Source: Bacteroidota bacterium
Lineage (GTDB): Bacteria > Bacteroidota > Ignavibacteria > UBA10030 > SZUA-254
Assembly: GCA_020056225.1 (NCBI GenBank)
Contig: JAGVIE010000030.1
Location: 62,001 to 126,000 of the forward strand
DNA length: 64,000 bases
Direction of reading: 5' to 3'
The notes beneath the pieces were generated by a model. That model did no database searches. It was not told the DNA's origin and saw only the letters and a program-made list of their open reading frames with translations. The position numbers and the translations under genes were made by a program. Within the stretch, counting starts at the first letter, position 1. Each line of letters opens with the position of its first letter. Shown here one piece after another: positions 51,071 through 62,290 of this stretch.

Positions 51071-53821
51071 ATGATAGGTCAAACTGTATCACACTACAAG
51101 ATTCTTGAGAAACTCGGCGAAGGCGGTATGGGCATTGTCTACAAAGCCCACGATACCAAACTTGACCGAGATGTTGCACTGAAGTTTCTCCCACTTGAGT
51201 TAACAAAAGACCCGAATGCGAGAGAACGCTTCATTCATGAAGCCAAAGTTGCTTCTGCGTTGAGCCATCCCAACGTTTGCACCATTCATGACATCCAAGA
51301 ACATGAGGGTTCCCAAGGGGACAAGCAAATGTTCATCGTCATGGATTTGGTTGACGGGCAGACCTTGCGACAAAAGAAAAATTCCATCAGCTTCAAACAA
51401 GCGATTGATATCGGCATTCAAGTTGCCGATGGTTTAGCAGCAGCACACGAGAAGGGTATTGTTCACAGAGATATCAAGCCTGAGAACATCATGATCCGCA
51501 AGGATGGCATTGTCCAGATCATGGATTTTGGACTTGCAAAACTGAGAGGCAATGTTACGCGTTTAACGAAAGAGGGAAGCACGGTTGGAACCGCTGGCTA
51601 CATGTCGCCCGAGCAAGTACAAGGACAAGAAGCCGACCATCGCTCGGACATCTTCTCGTTCGGTGTGTTGCTCTATGAATTGCTCACTGGTCAGCTTCCG
51701 TTCCGAGGTGTGCATGAGACTGCTTTAGCGTACGAAATTGTCAACGTTGATCCACCTCCGATGTCCTCGATAAAGCCGGAGATCGATCCTACTCTTGATG
51801 CAATCGTGCTCGAGTGTTTGGAAAAAGATCCACGAGAACGAACACAGTCGATTGCACAAGTTGCTCTTGACCTCAAGCGGTACAAACGTGAATCGAGCCG
51901 GCAGCGGGTGAGTCGTGTTACTGCCGCTCGACCAATTACACAACCTCCAGTAGGTTACAGCCAAGACAAAACCGCTGCAAAACCTGCTGGAGGTTCATCC
52001 CGGCCCGCGTGGATTATTTCTGTCCTTTTCTTCATCGTTGCAGTGACATTTGGAATTCTGTACTTCAAACGTCCATCTACAGAAGTTCAGACAATTAGCT
52101 CATACATTCTTCCACCGGAAAAATTAACGTTTGCCACACAATCGGGCGGCGGCGGTGAGGGTAATCTCGCACTATCACCGGATGGTAGTATATTAGCGTT
52201 TGTTGCGGCAGATTCATCGGGCAAGACACGTCTTATGGTGAGAGGACTTCATACACTTATTGCGAAGGAGCTTCCAACAACAGAAGGGGCATCGTATCCG
52301 TTCTGGTCTCCCGACAATCGTTACATCGGATTCTTTCAATCTGGTAAGATGAAAAAAATCGAAGCATCGGGCGGACCATCTGTGATAATTAGCGATGCAC
52401 CGACGGCACGAGGCGCATCGTGGAATCAGGATGGCGTAATAATCTTTGAACCTAACTGGACGGATCCTCTTTATCAAGTTCCCGCGTCCGGCGGTATGGC
52501 AACGAAAGTAACAACTCTCGATACAGTCCACCATGAAATCACGCATCGTTGGCCCCATTTTCTTCCGGATGGCAAGCACTTCTTATACTTTGCACGCTCG
52601 AGTTTCGGTGGAGTTGAGCGGGAAGAGGATGCCCTTGTTGTGGCTTCGCTGGATGGGAAAGTGAACAAACGATTGATGCCTGCGAAAGGAAACGAGGTGT
52701 ACGCATCCGGCTATTTGATCTATCTTCGTGAGAAAACTCTCATGGCACAGCCGTTTGATGCCGACAAACTCGAAATCTCTAGCGATGCAATTCCTATAGC
52801 AGAACAGGTTGAATATGATCTAGAGTATAATCGCGCTGTTTTCTCAGCCTCGCAAAATGGCATGTTAGTCTACCAACCAAGTACTACACAGGCAGGATTT
52901 CAGCTTGAATGGTTCGACCGCACTGGCATATCGCTTGGTACAATTGCTGAACCGGCGGATTATGGTGGTGTTGCTCTTTCTCCTGATGGAAAAAAAATAG
53001 CATTCGATGTTTATGATTCCCAGTCACGAAACCGAGACATCTGGCTCTACGAAATAGCACGGGGACTTAAAACCCGATTTACATTTGATCCTTCTGTGGA
53101 TCAATATCCAGTCTGGTCACCCGATGGCAGCCGCATCTTTTTCCACTCGGATCGACGAGGGCACTACGATGTTTTTCAAAAGGCAACAAGCGGTGCTGGT
53201 GTTGAAGAGATTCTTCTGGAATCCCCTCAAACGAAGTATGCGTACGATTGGTCCTCCGATGGCAAATTCATTGCATATGCTGAACTAGACATGAAAACAA
53301 AATTAGATTTATGGATTCTTCCCCTCGACAACAAAGAGGCGGGAAGAGACCGAAAACCGTTTGTGTTTCTTCGGACTGAATTTGATGAGAATGTTCCTCA
53401 ATTCTCTCCGGATATGTGTTGGATTTCGTATGAGTCGAACGAGTCGGGGAGATGGGAATTGTACATACGCCAATTCCTTGGTGCAGACGGACAACCGGTA
53501 AGCAATCAAACCGGGAAATGGCAAGTGTCAACTAATGGTCTGATAGATTATTCTGTCGTCAAATGGAATCGAAATGGGAAAGAGATTTTCTATATGTCGA
53601 CTGATAACAAGCTGATGGTGGCTGAAGTCAAGGCTAGCGGTTCAACGTTTGATGTCGGCGCCGTACGACCACTCTTCGAGGTGAAATCTAAAACGGGCTT
53701 CAACCTATATGATGTAACTGCTGATGGACAAAAGTTTCTCATAGGAATTCCCGTCAGTGCACAATCGATTCCACCGCTCACGCTTGTAACAAGCTGGGAT
53801 GCTGGACTGAAGAAGAAATGA
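51071..53821 (+). CDS. serine/threonine kinase with C-terminal TolB-like propeller, copy 2
   Basis: A 916-residue transmembrane kinase. The kinase domain starts MIGQTVSHYKILEKLGEGGMG; ATP lysine is K38; catalytic loop GIVHRDIKPENIMI; DFG in IMDFGLAK; activation segment ends MSPEQV. A proline-rich linker (about 275-310) leads to one membrane helix (about 312-332, WIISVLFFIVAVTFGILYF). The outer region is a PD40 propeller with blades such as WSPDGSRIFF and PDGKKIAFDV. The propeller differs clearly from those of kinases 1 and 3, so the sensed signal should differ. AAAGGAG gives a good ribosome site. The downstream 117-residue gene starts seven bases after its stop. Confidence 0.93.
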   Translation: MIGQTVSHYKILEKLGEGGMGIVYKAHDTKLDRDVALKFLPLELTKDPNARERFIHEAKVASALSHPNVCTIHDIQEHEGSQGDKQMFIVMDLVDGQTLRQKKNSISFKQAIDIGIQVADGLAAAHEKGIVHRDIKPENIMIRKDGIVQIMDFGLAKLRGNVTRLTKEGSTVGTAGYMSPEQVQGQEADHRSDIFSFGVLLYELLTGQLPFRGVHETALAYEIVNVDPPPMSSIKPEIDPTLDAIVLECLEKDPRERTQSIAQVALDLKRYKRESSRQRVSRVTAARPITQPPVGYSQDKTAAKPAGGSSRPAWIISVLFFIVAVTFGILYFKRPSTEVQTISSYILPPEKLTFATQSGGGGEGNLALSPDGSILAFVAADSSGKTRLMVRGLHTLIAKELPTTEGASYPFWSPDNRYIGFFQSGKMKKIEASGGPSVIISDAPTARGASWNQDGVIIFEPNWTDPLYQVPASGGMATKVTTLDTVHHEITHRWPHFLPDGKHFLYFARSSFGGVEREEDALVVASLDGKVNKRLMPAKGNEVYASGYLIYLREKTLMAQPFDADKLEISSDAIPIAEQVEYDLEYNRAVFSASQNGMLVYQPSTTQAGFQLEWFDRTGISLGTIAEPADYGGVALSPDGKKIAFDVYDSQSRNRDIWLYEIARGLKTRFTFDPSVDQYPVWSPDGSRIFFHSDRRGHYDVFQKATSGAGVEEILLESPQTKYAYDWSSDGKFIAYAELDMKTKLDLWILPLDNKEAGRDRKPFVFLRTEFDENVPQFSPDMCWISYESNESGRWELYIRQFLGADGQPVSNQTGKWQVSTNGLIDYSVVKWNRNGKEIFYMSTDNKLMVAEVKASGSTFDVGAVRPLFEVKSKTGFNLYDVTADGQKFLIGIPVSAQSIPPLTLVTSWDAGLKKK

Positions 53822-53828
53822 GAATAAA

Positions 53829-54182
53829 ATGGAGATGATGCAACAAGGACAGAATCTTGCGACGCTTGTCGATATGTCGGATGATATGAAGCAGGTATAT
53901 AAAGTAGATCTGCGCTCGGGGGATTGTCTGGTCGTGCAAACCTGTAATTCATTGTACATGATGCGAGTGATTGGGAAGGGCTTGTTCGAGATCGCCGGTG
54001 GGTGGTTCGACCGCAAGGGAAAGTCTCCCATGAAAGTCCGAATTAACGGATGCACGTGTGGAGGCAGTGCGATCAAGTTGAACATTGCAGCCGCGTGCGG
54101 ATTGTGCTTGGAGTTCGGGAATAGAGTAGTTACAAGTCCCATTCAAAAAATATTTATATTCACAAACGGTAAGTTAAACTAA
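53829..54182 (+). CDS. small cysteine-containing protein of unknown function
   Basis: A 117-residue soluble protein between two kinase genes. Its middle has GGWFDRKGKSP and then INGCTCGGSAIKLNIAAACG, with four cysteines in a short span (CxC and CGLC). It is predicted to be mainly beta-structured. I do not recognise a named family. The spacing (7 bases after kinase 2, 12 before kinase 3) indicates co-transcription, so it may be a kinase substrate or accessory factor. An ATG at 53835 is an alternative start. Confidence 0.7.
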   Translation: MEMMQQGQNLATLVDMSDDMKQVYKVDLRSGDCLVVQTCNSLYMMRVIGKGLFEIAGGWFDRKGKSPMKVRINGCTCGGSAIKLNIAAACGLCLEFGNRVVTSPIQKIFIFTNGKLN

Positions 54183-54194
54183 GAGACCAATAAT

Positions 54195-56802
54195 ATGATC
54201 GGACAGACAATATCGCATTACAAAATAATTGAAAAGCTTGGCGAAGGCGGAATGGGCATCGTCTACAAAGCCCACGATACCAAACTTGACCGGGATGTTG
54301 CACTAAAATTCCTGCCACGCGATATCTCTCAATCAGATGAAGAGCGAAGTCGCTTTATCCATGAAGCCAAAGCTGCTTCTGCGCTTGATCATCCAAATAT
54401 TTGTACAATCTATGAAGTAGACGAAACACCCGATGGTCAAATGTTCATCGCGATGGGGTACTACGAAGGTAGGTCGTTGAGTGGGAAAATTGAAAAAGGT
54501 CGTCTCGATGTAGCTGAAGCGGTATGGATTGCAATTCAGATTGCAGAGGGAATTACAGGCGGCACACGAAAAAAGTATTGTGCACAGGGATATCAAGAGC
54601 AGCAATATCATTGTTTCTGATAAGGGTCAGGTGAGGATACTGGACTTTGGACTGGCACGAAAGAAAGGATTAAGCAAACTAACGAAGACAGGTACAACTG
54701 TTGGCACTGCATCGTACATGTCGCCAGAACAGGCGCGCGGAGATACGATTGATCATCGAACTGATCTCTGGTCGCTGGGTGTAGTGTTGTATGAGATGGT
54801 TACAGGAAGATCACCATTTCGCGGTGAGCATGAAGCAGCGATATTATATTCAGTTGTTAACGTTGAACCGGAACCGATACAAACATCTGTACCTGATGCA
54901 TCACCGGAGCTTGTGCACATAATCCGACGTGCTTTGGAGAAGGATCCTGCTGAGCGGTATCGTACTGCAGAGGATATGCTTATAGACTTGAGGCGGTTGA
55001 AGAAGGATACATCGAGGACTGGATTTCCGCCTGTGAGCGGTAAAAAGAAAAAACTGTCTTCATGGAGAAACAAAATAATTATCGCGGCAAGCATATTCGT
55101 TCTACTCTGTGTCGTAAGTTATTTGTACTTTTTTAAGAAGGGAGTGGAACTCAATCCCAACTTCACGCAACGCACGATACAAGTTCCTTTAAAGCAAGTC
55201 AGGGATCCTGGGATTTCACCCGATGGAAAATATCTCGTGTTTTCTGCATGTAATGAACCCAAAAAATGGAATTTCTACGTTGTGAGTACAACTGGAGGAG
55301 AACCGCGTCAACTCACGAATGATGATCAGGGAACAGCGGGACTTATGCCGGCAATTTCGCCCGATGGGAACAATGTCGTGTTCTTCTGGGGTGCAGAGAA
55401 TGAAATCTGTGTTTTTCCATTCATTGGCGGGAGAATTAAAAAGATAGGAAATGGGTTCACTCCAAAGTGGTCACCTGACGGGAAACGGATTGGATATTTT
55501 CTTACCCCCGGCGGTGTTCCATCTACCACGAGTGGTGAGACTGAATTCTGGACGATGGATGCCAATGGTACGGACAACCATCTGGAATTCGTAGATAGCG
55601 TTATCTATTGGAACTTTTCTGGTAATAACTTGGTCACTGGCGCTTTTGCATGGTCGCCGGACGGACGCTCCATTGCTTGGGTACGGCCTCTACCTCAATC
55701 GTACTGTGAGATCGTTCTGATTGATTTGTCAACCCACGAAGAGATTTCCCTCCTACGCGATACAACATGGAAGAATGAGATCTGCTGGGGTGGAAACAAC
55801 CAGATTATCTACTCTGCGCGAAGTAGCGGTGGATGGAATCTGTGGACTGTCTCTGCAAAAGGTGGTTCTCCGGTTCAGATCACAAAGGGAAGCACGTATG
55901 AGGAACTCCCGACGATTTCCAGTGACGGTCGGATGGTGTCATATATCCAAACGAACAGACTCGGGCATCTCAAGATTGCCAGACTTGATGGATCCGATTC
56001 AACGTACGAAGTTGCCACTAGCGAGAACAACTACGATGGTGCGGTAATTTCACCGAATGGAAAATACATCGTATATACTGCTGGTGTCATATCCAGCGAT
56101 GCGAGTCATATTTATGTCATCAACAGGGATGGCACGAATGAACATCAAGTGACATTCGGTGATACCTATGATAATGCCCCGAGATGGTCACCGGACAGCA
56201 GGTTCATAACGTACAATGCCAAGAAAATATTTGAACCTCGAGAATCAACGAAGGTTTATGTCATAGGAATCGATAAATTTGAAACACCGAGAATGATTTC
56301 TCTTGGCAGTAATTATGGTTGGAAAGATAGTTCTACCATAGAAGTCAACAAAGGAATCATGCGGGATCAATGGTGGAAGGTACATCTCGATGGCCGCCCG
56401 CCGGAGCAATATTCTGAAGATTCAATTTTTGCCATACACGTTCTTGATGGCAAGTTTATATTATTCAGAGACGATCATACTACTGATCGTTTCGAACGGG
56501 TTTGCAGGATTGAAGACTGGGATAGAAAGGGTTCTTCAAAATCGTGGGTTGTTTGGAATCGACCGGCCGGATTGAGCTTTGGCGGTATTGTGCGCAACAA
56601 GGGAATCTATGTTTTCAATAGCAAGCGAGAAGTCTTTCGCATTTCTTTCTTGGATGGCAAACAAGAAAAAATTCCTGCAACATGTTCAGATTTAGTTTTA
56701 GATAATTATAGAGTCGGTTTAACCGATGATGGTATGGAGATATGTTATAGAACTATTGAATCAAAGAGTAAGCTTGGTGTGATTGAGAATTTGTTTAAGT
56801 AG
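54195..56802 (+). pseudogene. serine/threonine kinase with TolB-like propeller, copy 3, disrupted by a one-base insertion
   Basis: Aligned with kinase 1, this gene is colinear over its length, but the frame changes at about 54550-54553: GAGGGAATTACAG has one base more than needed to read EGLQAAHEK. The first frame (54195-54620) ends soon after with nonsense residues; the second restores AHEKSIVHRDIKSSNIIV and continues to LGVIENLFK. The total of 2608 bases equals 869 codons plus one base, as a single insertion predicts. The break lies just before the HRD catalytic loop, so no active kinase would be made. It could be a real recent mutation or an assembly error. Otherwise it has the same kinase, membrane helix and propeller layout as copy 1. 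Confidence 0.82.
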
Positions 56803-56805
56803 AAT

Positions 56806-56861
56806 ATGATAGGAAGAACAATATCGCCTACAAGATTCTGATCAAACCCGGCGAAGAAAGA
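56806..56861 (+). pseudogene. remnant of a fourth kinase gene start
   Basis: Starting three bases after the stop of kinase 3, ATGATAGGAAGAACAATATC and what follows align with the first 55 bases of the intact kinase genes (glycine-loop region CCCGGCGAAG), but with a small deletion that brings a stop within a dozen codons. The same stop-three-bases-ATG junction occurs after kinase 1. It is a relic of a head-to-tail kinase array, cut short where the minus-strand metH region begins. Confidence 0.75.
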
Positions 56862-56865
56862 TGTT

Positions 56866-59800
56866 TCAGATAAGATAATTCAAATTTGTTGAGAGCCATT
56901 TCTCAATTTCTTCAACAGGTATCTTTTTCCGTTTTGCATAATCGATTACCTGATCTTTGGAAATCTTCTCGAGGTTGAAGTAACGCGATTCCGGTCGTGC
57001 AATATAGAATCCACAAACAGATGCCGCCGGGTACATCGCGTAGTTTTCCGTCAGCGATATAGATGAATGTTCCTCGACTTGTAGTAGATTAAATAGCAAT
57101 CTCTTCTCGGTATGATCGGGGATGGATGGGTAACCAAGCGCGGGTCTGATGCCGTGATATTTTTCTTTGATCAATTCCGGTAAGGCGAGATTTTCATTTT
57201 TCGCATAACCCCAAAATTCTTTCCGCACTTTTTCGTGAAGAAGCTCGGCAAATGCTTCGGCTAAACGGTCGGCTAAAATCTTTATCATGATGGCGTTGTA
57301 ATCGTCATGTTGTGTCTCGAATTCTTTCACCCAGTGTTCAATGCCTAGTCCCGCTGTTACAACGAATCCCCCTATAAAATCCATTTTGCCGCTCTCTTTT
57401 GGTGCAAGAAAATCAGCCATACATAGATTGAATTCTGATGGTTTTTTATGCTGGTTCCGAAGGAAATGGAATTTGGCAAGCACTGTACCTCGTTTCTCAT
57501 CCGAATAAATTTCAACATCGTCACCGCTTGAATTTGCCGGATATATTCCAACCACACCATTGGCGGAAAGCATCTTATCCTTAACAACTTTTTTAAGCAA
57601 AACCTGTCCATCATCGAATAATTTTTTCGCCTCAACTCCTTTCACCGGGTCGCTGAAGATGGCAGGATATTTTCCGTTCAGCTTCCAGGCATGGAAGAAA
57701 AATGTCCAATCAATATATCGTGCGATTTCATCTAACGGATAATCGGAGAAGAATTTATTTCCTGTAAATTTAGGTTTTGTTATAATGGCATTCTGCCAGT
57801 CGAGTGTGAGTCTATTCTTTCGCGCTTCTTCTATTGTAATATATTGTTTTGCCGTTAGCTGGGAGATGTGGCTTCGGCGAATTCTTTCGTACTCCTTGTT
57901 CGTCTTTTCTGTAAAACTCTTCTTATTTTCTGCTGAAAGTAAGTTGGCAGCAACATTGACGCTCTTCGATGCATCTTTTACGTACACTACTGGCTGATTG
58001 TAATGAGGCGCTATTTTTACCGCAGTATGAATTTCCGATGTGGTCGCGCCGCCGATCATTAGTGGAAGCGAGAGTTTTTTCCGCTCCATCTCTTTTGCAA
58101 CCTCTACCATCTCATCAAGAGACGGGGTGATCAAGCCGCTCAAGCCTAGAATATCTACTTTCTGTTCAATTGCCGCAGCAATGATTTTATCGGCAGGTAC
58201 CATTACGCCAAGATCGATGACTTCATAATTGTTGCAGCCCAGAACAACACCGACTATGTTTTTTCCGATGTCATGAACATCTCCCTTCACTGTCGCAAGC
58301 AGAATTTTTCCCGCTGAGCTTTTTGTGCCACCTTTGTCTTTTTCCTGATTGATGTATGGGATGAGTATCGCAACAGCTTTCTTCATCACGCGCGCACTCT
58401 TGACAACCTGCGGCAGAAACATTTTACCGGAGCCGAAAAGATCGCCAACTATATTCATCCCATCCATCAAAGGACCTTCAATGACATCCAATGCTCTGTT
58501 CGATTTCTTCCGGGCTTCATCAACATCAACATCGATATAGTCGACAATACCTTTCACAAGTGAATAAGACAATCTTTCATCAACAGATGTCTTTCTCCAT
58601 GATTCTACAGCGCGTTCTTTAGCGACATCATCATGAATATTCTCGGCATAAGAAGTTAACCTTTCAGTCGCATCTTTTCGGCGGTTTAAAACTACATCTT
58701 CAACAAGCGTGAGGAGATCCTTAGGGATATTGTCGTACACCTCAAGCTGTGCGGGATTGACAATTCCCATATCCATACCTGCTTTGATGGCATTATACAA
58801 AAAGACAGAGTGAATCGCTTCACGAACCTTATCGTTCCCACGAAATGAAAACGAGAGATTGCTTACGCCGCCGCTTACTTTAGCGTAAGGGAGATTTTCT
58901 TTGATCCATTGAACTGCTCTGATATAATCGACTGCAAAATTATTATGTTCTTCCATGCCGGTGGCGATTGCAAGTATGTTGGGATCGAAAATGATGTCTT
59001 CGGGGGGAAATCCTACTTCTTCAGTCAGAACGCGATATGCGCGCTTGCAGATTTCTATCTTCTTTTCGAATGTATCAGCCTGACCTCGTTCATCGAATGC
59101 CATCACGATAACGGCGGCACCATATTGCCTGATCTTTCGGGCGCGTTCTTTAAATATTTCCTCGCCTTCTTTCAAGCTGATGGAATTGACAATCGATTTG
59201 CCCTGTGTGCATTTTAGTCCCGCTTCGATCACAGTCCATTTTGAGGAATCAATCATAAGCGGCAAACGTGCGATGTCTGGCTCGGATCCGACGTAATTTA
59301 AAAATCGTTTCATCGTAGCTTCACCATCGATCATTGCTTCGTCCATGCAAACATCGAGAACCTGAGCACCGCCTTCAACCTGCTCGCGGGCGACTGAGAG
59401 CGCTTCTTCATATTGTTCTTCCTTGATGAGGCGGGCAAATTTCTTAGATCCCATCACATTTGTTCGCTCACCGATGTTTATGAAATTGCTTTCAGGATGG
59501 ATCGTTAAAGGTTCAAGTCCGCTTATTTTTGTTTCCTTCTTGAGCATCGGTAGTTTTCTCGGCTTTGCCGATGCTGCTAACTCAACAAAAGCGCGAATAT
59601 GTGCCGGTGTCGTTCCGCAGCAGCCGCCAAGAATATTCACAAACTCAAGGTCGAGAAATTCCTGGATTTGTGCCGACATGATTTCCGGTGTATCGTCATA
59701 TAGCCCAAACTGATTGGGGTAACCGGCATTCGGATAAACGCTGATGAAGAGATCTGTTTTTGCGGCTAACTCCTTTATGCTGGCAAGCATGTCTTTCGCA

Positions 59801-60537
59801 CCCATCGAACAATTCAATCCGATACTCAAAAGATTAGCATGGGAAACAGAAACTAAAAATGCTTCCAGTGTTTGTCCCGACAACGTCCGTCTGCTCGCAT
59901 CGACTATTGTTCCTGAAACCATTATAGGCAGGCGTAAAGATTTTTTATCAAAGACCTGCTCGATTGCAAAGAGAGCCGCTTTTCCATTGAGTGTATCGAA
60001 GATTGTTTCTACCAGAAGAACATCGACACCACCGTCGATTAGACCGTTCGCCTGCTCAGAATAAGCGGTGACCAAATCGTCAAATGTTACCGAGCGGTAG
60101 CTAGGGTCTTCCACTTTGGGAGATAGGGAGGCTGTTTTGTTCGTAGGACCGATGGCGCCGGCAACAAATCTTGGCTTAGACGATGTTGAATATTTTACCG
60201 CGGCTTTCTTGGCGATTTGCGCGGAGGAGGAATTAAGTTCGTAAGCCAATTCTTGCATCGAATAATCAGCCAGTGAGATTCTGTTTGCGCTGAATGTATT
60301 CGTTTCGATAATATCCGCGCCGGCGTCTAAGTATTTATCGTGAATCTCTTCGATGATATGCGGTTGGGTGATCGAGAGAAGGTCATTATTCCCTTTCAAG
60401 TCACGCGAAGAATCTGCAAAGCGAGTACCGCGGTAATCTGATTCATTCAGCTTGTAGCTTTGAATCATCGTTCCCATTGCTCCATCGAGTATAAGTATTC
60501 GCTTCTCTATGATATCTGAAATGCGCACAATCTTCAA
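56866..60537 (-). CDS. metH: cobalamin-dependent methionine synthase MetH
   Basis: A 1223-residue four-module enzyme (E. coli MetH has 1227) that moves the methyl group of 5-methyltetrahydrofolate to homocysteine. Homocysteine module, about 1-325, starting [12 protein letters not shown] and ending [12 protein letters not shown] (zinc ligands); pterin module, about 350-615, with [15 protein letters not shown]12 module, about 650-890, with the cobalt-binding GDVHDIGKN; activation module, about 910-1223, with [17 protein letters not shown]. All key residues seen are intact. The start is TTG at 60537 (a GTG three codons later is possible). It follows metF by eight bases. Confidence 0.96.
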   Translation of the reverse strand: MKIVRISDIIEKRILILDGAMGTMIQSYKLNESDYRGTRFADSSRDLKGNNDLLSITQPHIIEEIHDKYLDAGADIIETNTFSANRISLADYSMQELAYELNSSSAQIAKKAAVKYSTSSKPRFVAGAIGPTNKTASLSPKVEDPSYRSVTFDDLVTAYSEQANGLIDGGVDVLLVETIFDTLNGKAALFAIEQVFDKKSLRLPIMVSGTIVDASRRTLSGQTLEAFLVSVSHANLLSIGLNCSMGAKDMLASIKELAAKTDLFISVYPNAGYPNQFGLYDDTPEIMSAQIQEFLDLEFVNILGGCCGTTPAHIRAFVELAASAKPRKLPMLKKETKISGLEPLTIHPESNFINIGERTNVMGSKKFARLIKEEQYEEALSVAREQVEGGAQVLDVCMDEAMIDGEATMKRFLNYVGSEPDIARLPLMIDSSKWTVIEAGLKCTQGKSIVNSISLKEGEEIFKERARKIRQYGAAVIVMAFDERGQADTFEKKIEICKRAYRVLTEEVGFPPEDIIFDPNILAIATGMEEHNNFAVDYIRAVQWIKENLPYAKVSGGVSNLSFSFRGNDKVREAIHSVFLYNAIKAGMDMGIVNPAQLEVYDNIPKDLLTLVEDVVLNRRKDATERLTSYAENIHDDVAKERAVESWRKTSVDERLSYSLVKGIVDYIDVDVDEARKKSNRALDVIEGPLMDGMNIVGDLFGSGKMFLPQVVKSARVMKKAVAILIPYINQEKDKGGTKSSAGKILLATVKGDVHDIGKNIVGVVLGCNNYEVIDLGVMVPADKIIAAAIEQKVDILGLSGLITPSLDEMVEVAKEMERKKLSLPLMIGGATTSEIHTAVKIAPHYNQPVVYVKDASKSVNVAANLLSAENKKSFTEKTNKEYERIRRSHISQLTAKQYITIEEARKNRLTLDWQNAIITKPKFTGNKFFSDYPLDEIARYIDWTFFFHAWKLNGKYPAIFSDPVKGVEAKKLFDDGQVLLKKVVKDKMLSANGVVGIYPANSSGDDVEIYSDEKRGTVLAKFHFLRNQHKKPSEFNLCMADFLAPKESGKMDFIGGFVVTAGLGIEHWVKEFETQHDDYNAIMIKILADRLAEAFAELLHEKVRKEFWGYAKNENLALPELIKEKYHGIRPALGYPSIPDHTEKRLLFNLLQVEEHSSISLTENYAMYPAASVCGFYIARPESRYFNLEKISKDQVIDYAKRKKIPVEEIEKWLSTNLNYLI

Positions 60538-60545
60538 TGAGAAAT

Positions 60546-61490
60546 TTAGATCAGCTTGGAAATAATTTTGATAACAGCATTGGCATCATCCATAATATAA
60601 AAGTGTAGATGATGGAAGCCATGCTTTATCAGGTCTTTGCATTGTTTTGTAGCCCACTCGATACCGATTGTCTTCGCATTATCGTGGCGCTTCATAATTT
60701 TATCGACAAATAGATCTGGTAAATCGACGTGAAATCTTTTCGGAATGGAAGTCAGTTGGTTAACGTTGTTAAGTATCTTAAGCCCCGGGATAATCGGAAC
60801 CGTGATGTCGGCTTCTCTGCATCGCTTGACAAATTTATAAAACTGCTGATTATCAAAAAACATCTGAGTGACAATGTAATCCGCGCCTGCATCGATTTTT
60901 TCCTTCAGATGGGATATGTCCATCTTCATGTTCGGAGATTCAAAATGTTTTTCCGGATAACCGGCTACACCGATACAGAAATCGAGCGGCTGGGAATTTA
61001 AAATCTCTTCAAGATATTTGCCTTTTCCCAAACCTTTAATTTGGGTGACGAGATCGGATGTATACGCGTTGGTCGAACGTTCTTTGCTGATATTTTTTTT
61101 GTAATTGGGTTCATCACCCCTTAACGCCATAACATTATGAATTCCGAGATAATTCAATTCAATCAAAGCATCTTCAGTTTCTTCCTTTGTAAATCCGCGG
61201 CATAATATATGGGCAACGGTATCGATGTTAAATCTGTTCTGGATGACGCCGCAAATGCCTATCGTTCCGGGACGTTTTCTCCGTACATGCCGCTTGATAG
61301 TTCCGCCGTCTTCTTCCTCGTAAGTTGCCTCGGCAGGATGGCTTGTAACATCAATGAACGCAGGTTCGAGCGGCACAAGCTTTTCAACGATCCGGATAAT
61401 ATCCTTCCCGTTACTGCCACGCGAAGGAGGAATGATCTCGAAACTAAAAACCTGTTTTTTCTTTGTTTGTAAATGTTCGATTACCTTCAT
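60546..61490 (-). CDS. metF: methylenetetrahydrofolate reductase MetF
   Basis: FAD enzyme making 5-methyltetrahydrofolate, the methyl donor for MetH encoded just downstream. The 314-residue length is normal for bacterial MetF. Seen motifs: [11 protein letters not shown] at the N-terminus (with the catalytic glutamate), [10 protein letters not shown], and [14 protein letters not shown]. The gene order metF-metH with an eight-base gap indicates one transcript. Confidence 0.95.
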   Translation of the reverse strand: MKVIEHLQTKKKQVFSFEIIPPSRGSNGKDIIRIVEKLVPLEPAFIDVTSHPAEATYEEEDGGTIKRHVRRKRPGTIGICGVIQNRFNIDTVAHILCRGFTKEETEDALIELNYLGIHNVMALRGDEPNYKKNISKERSTNAYTSDLVTQIKGLGKGKYLEEILNSQPLDFCIGVAGYPEKHFESPNMKMDISHLKEKIDAGADYIVTQMFFDNQQFYKFVKRCREADITVPIIPGLKILNNVNQLTSIPKRFHVDLPDLFVDKIMKRHDNAKTIGIEWATKQCKDLIKHGFHHLHFYIMDDANAVIKIISKLI

Positions 61491-61573
61491 TTTGACTCAC
61501 TATTTAATGATGACAACGAATTAGGAGCGATAAAAATTTATTCAATTCCCTTGAAAATATTGAATTCCTGCAC

Positions 61574-61602
61574 TAATTAAGCGATTAGTTTGGAATATTC
61601 AA
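61574..61602 (-). promoter_or_regulatory. putative promoter of metF-metH
   Basis: On the minus strand, TTGAAT (61602-61597) and TAATTA (61579-61574) are 17 bases apart, with about 85 bases of leader before metF. I could not recognise a SAM or cobalamin riboswitch in that leader. Confidence 0.4.
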
Positions 61603-61611
61603 AATTTAAAT

Positions 61612-61647
61612 AAAAAATCCCGTTCAGATTACTGAGCGGGATTTTTT
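61612..61647 (-). terminator. rho-independent terminator of the rubrerythrin transcript
   Basis: Stem ATCCCGTTCAG/CTGAGCGGGAT with a 4-base loop and A/T runs on both sides, so it can act in either direction. On the minus strand it lies about 30 bases after the rubrerythrin stop and is followed by a T-run. One G-T pair is within the stem. Confidence 0.85.
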
Positions 61648-61676
61648 TTATTTCGGTATAAGATAATTCCAAGGTA

Positions 61677-62252
61677 TCAATAATTCTCTTCCAGCAGTTC
61701 GAAGAACGCCTCGGGATGTTCGCACGCCGGGCATTTCGCGGGTGGTGTCTTGCCTTCATGTATGTAACCGCAGTTCCTGCACTTCCAGCGTACAACTTTT
61801 TCTTTTTTGAACACTGTGCCCGCTTCGACATTCTGCAGTAGTTTCAGGTATCGCGCCTCATGCTGTTTCTCAACAATAGCTATCGAGCGGAACGCAGCCG
61901 CTACTTCCGGGAAGCCCTCATCTTTGGCAATTGCCGCGAACTCAGGATAGAGCTTTGTGTGTTCATGATGTTCGCCATCAGCGGCAGCTTTAAGGTTGTC
62001 TTTAGTGGTTCCGATGATACCGGCAGGGTACATCGCGGTTATTTCTACATCGCCGCCTTCAAGAAATTTGAAGAAACGTTTTGCATGTTCTTTTTCATTT
62101 TCGGCGGTTTCTAAAAATATCGCTGCGATCTGCTCGAAGCCCTCCTTCTTCGCTTGAGATGCAAAGTAAGTGTACCGGTTGCGTGCCTGTGATTCACCGG
62201 CAAATGCGGCTAATAAATTCTTTTCAGTTTTTGTACCTCTTAAACTGTTCAT
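61677..62252 (-). CDS. rubrerythrin
   Basis: Non-haem di-iron protein that reduces hydrogen peroxide in anaerobes and microaerophiles. The 191-residue protein has the ferritin-like domain with paired ExxH-type iron ligands (AFAGESQARNRYTYFA, ENEKEHAKRFF, AIVEKQHEARY) and a C-terminal rubredoxin-like domain with two CxxC pairs (WKCRNCGYIHEG and AKCPACEHP). GGAG precedes the ATG. It suggests an anaerobic or facultative host. It lies 38 bases after the response-regulator gene on the same strand. Confidence 0.96.
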   Translation of the reverse strand: MNSLRGTKTEKNLLAAFAGESQARNRYTYFASQAKKEGFEQIAAIFLETAENEKEHAKRFFKFLEGGDVEITAMYPAGIIGTTKDNLKAAADGEHHEHTKLYPEFAAIAKDEGFPEVAAAFRSIAIVEKQHEARYLKLLQNVEAGTVFKKEKVVRWKCRNCGYIHEGKTPPAKCPACEHPEAFFELLEENY

Positions 62253-62290
62253 AATGCAAGCTCCATAAATTCTATATTTATTTTATGATG

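Noticed and set aside
61491..61611. A SAM or cobalamin riboswitch before metF-metH
   Set aside because: The leader is short and AT-rich, and I could not find the conserved core of either riboswitch.
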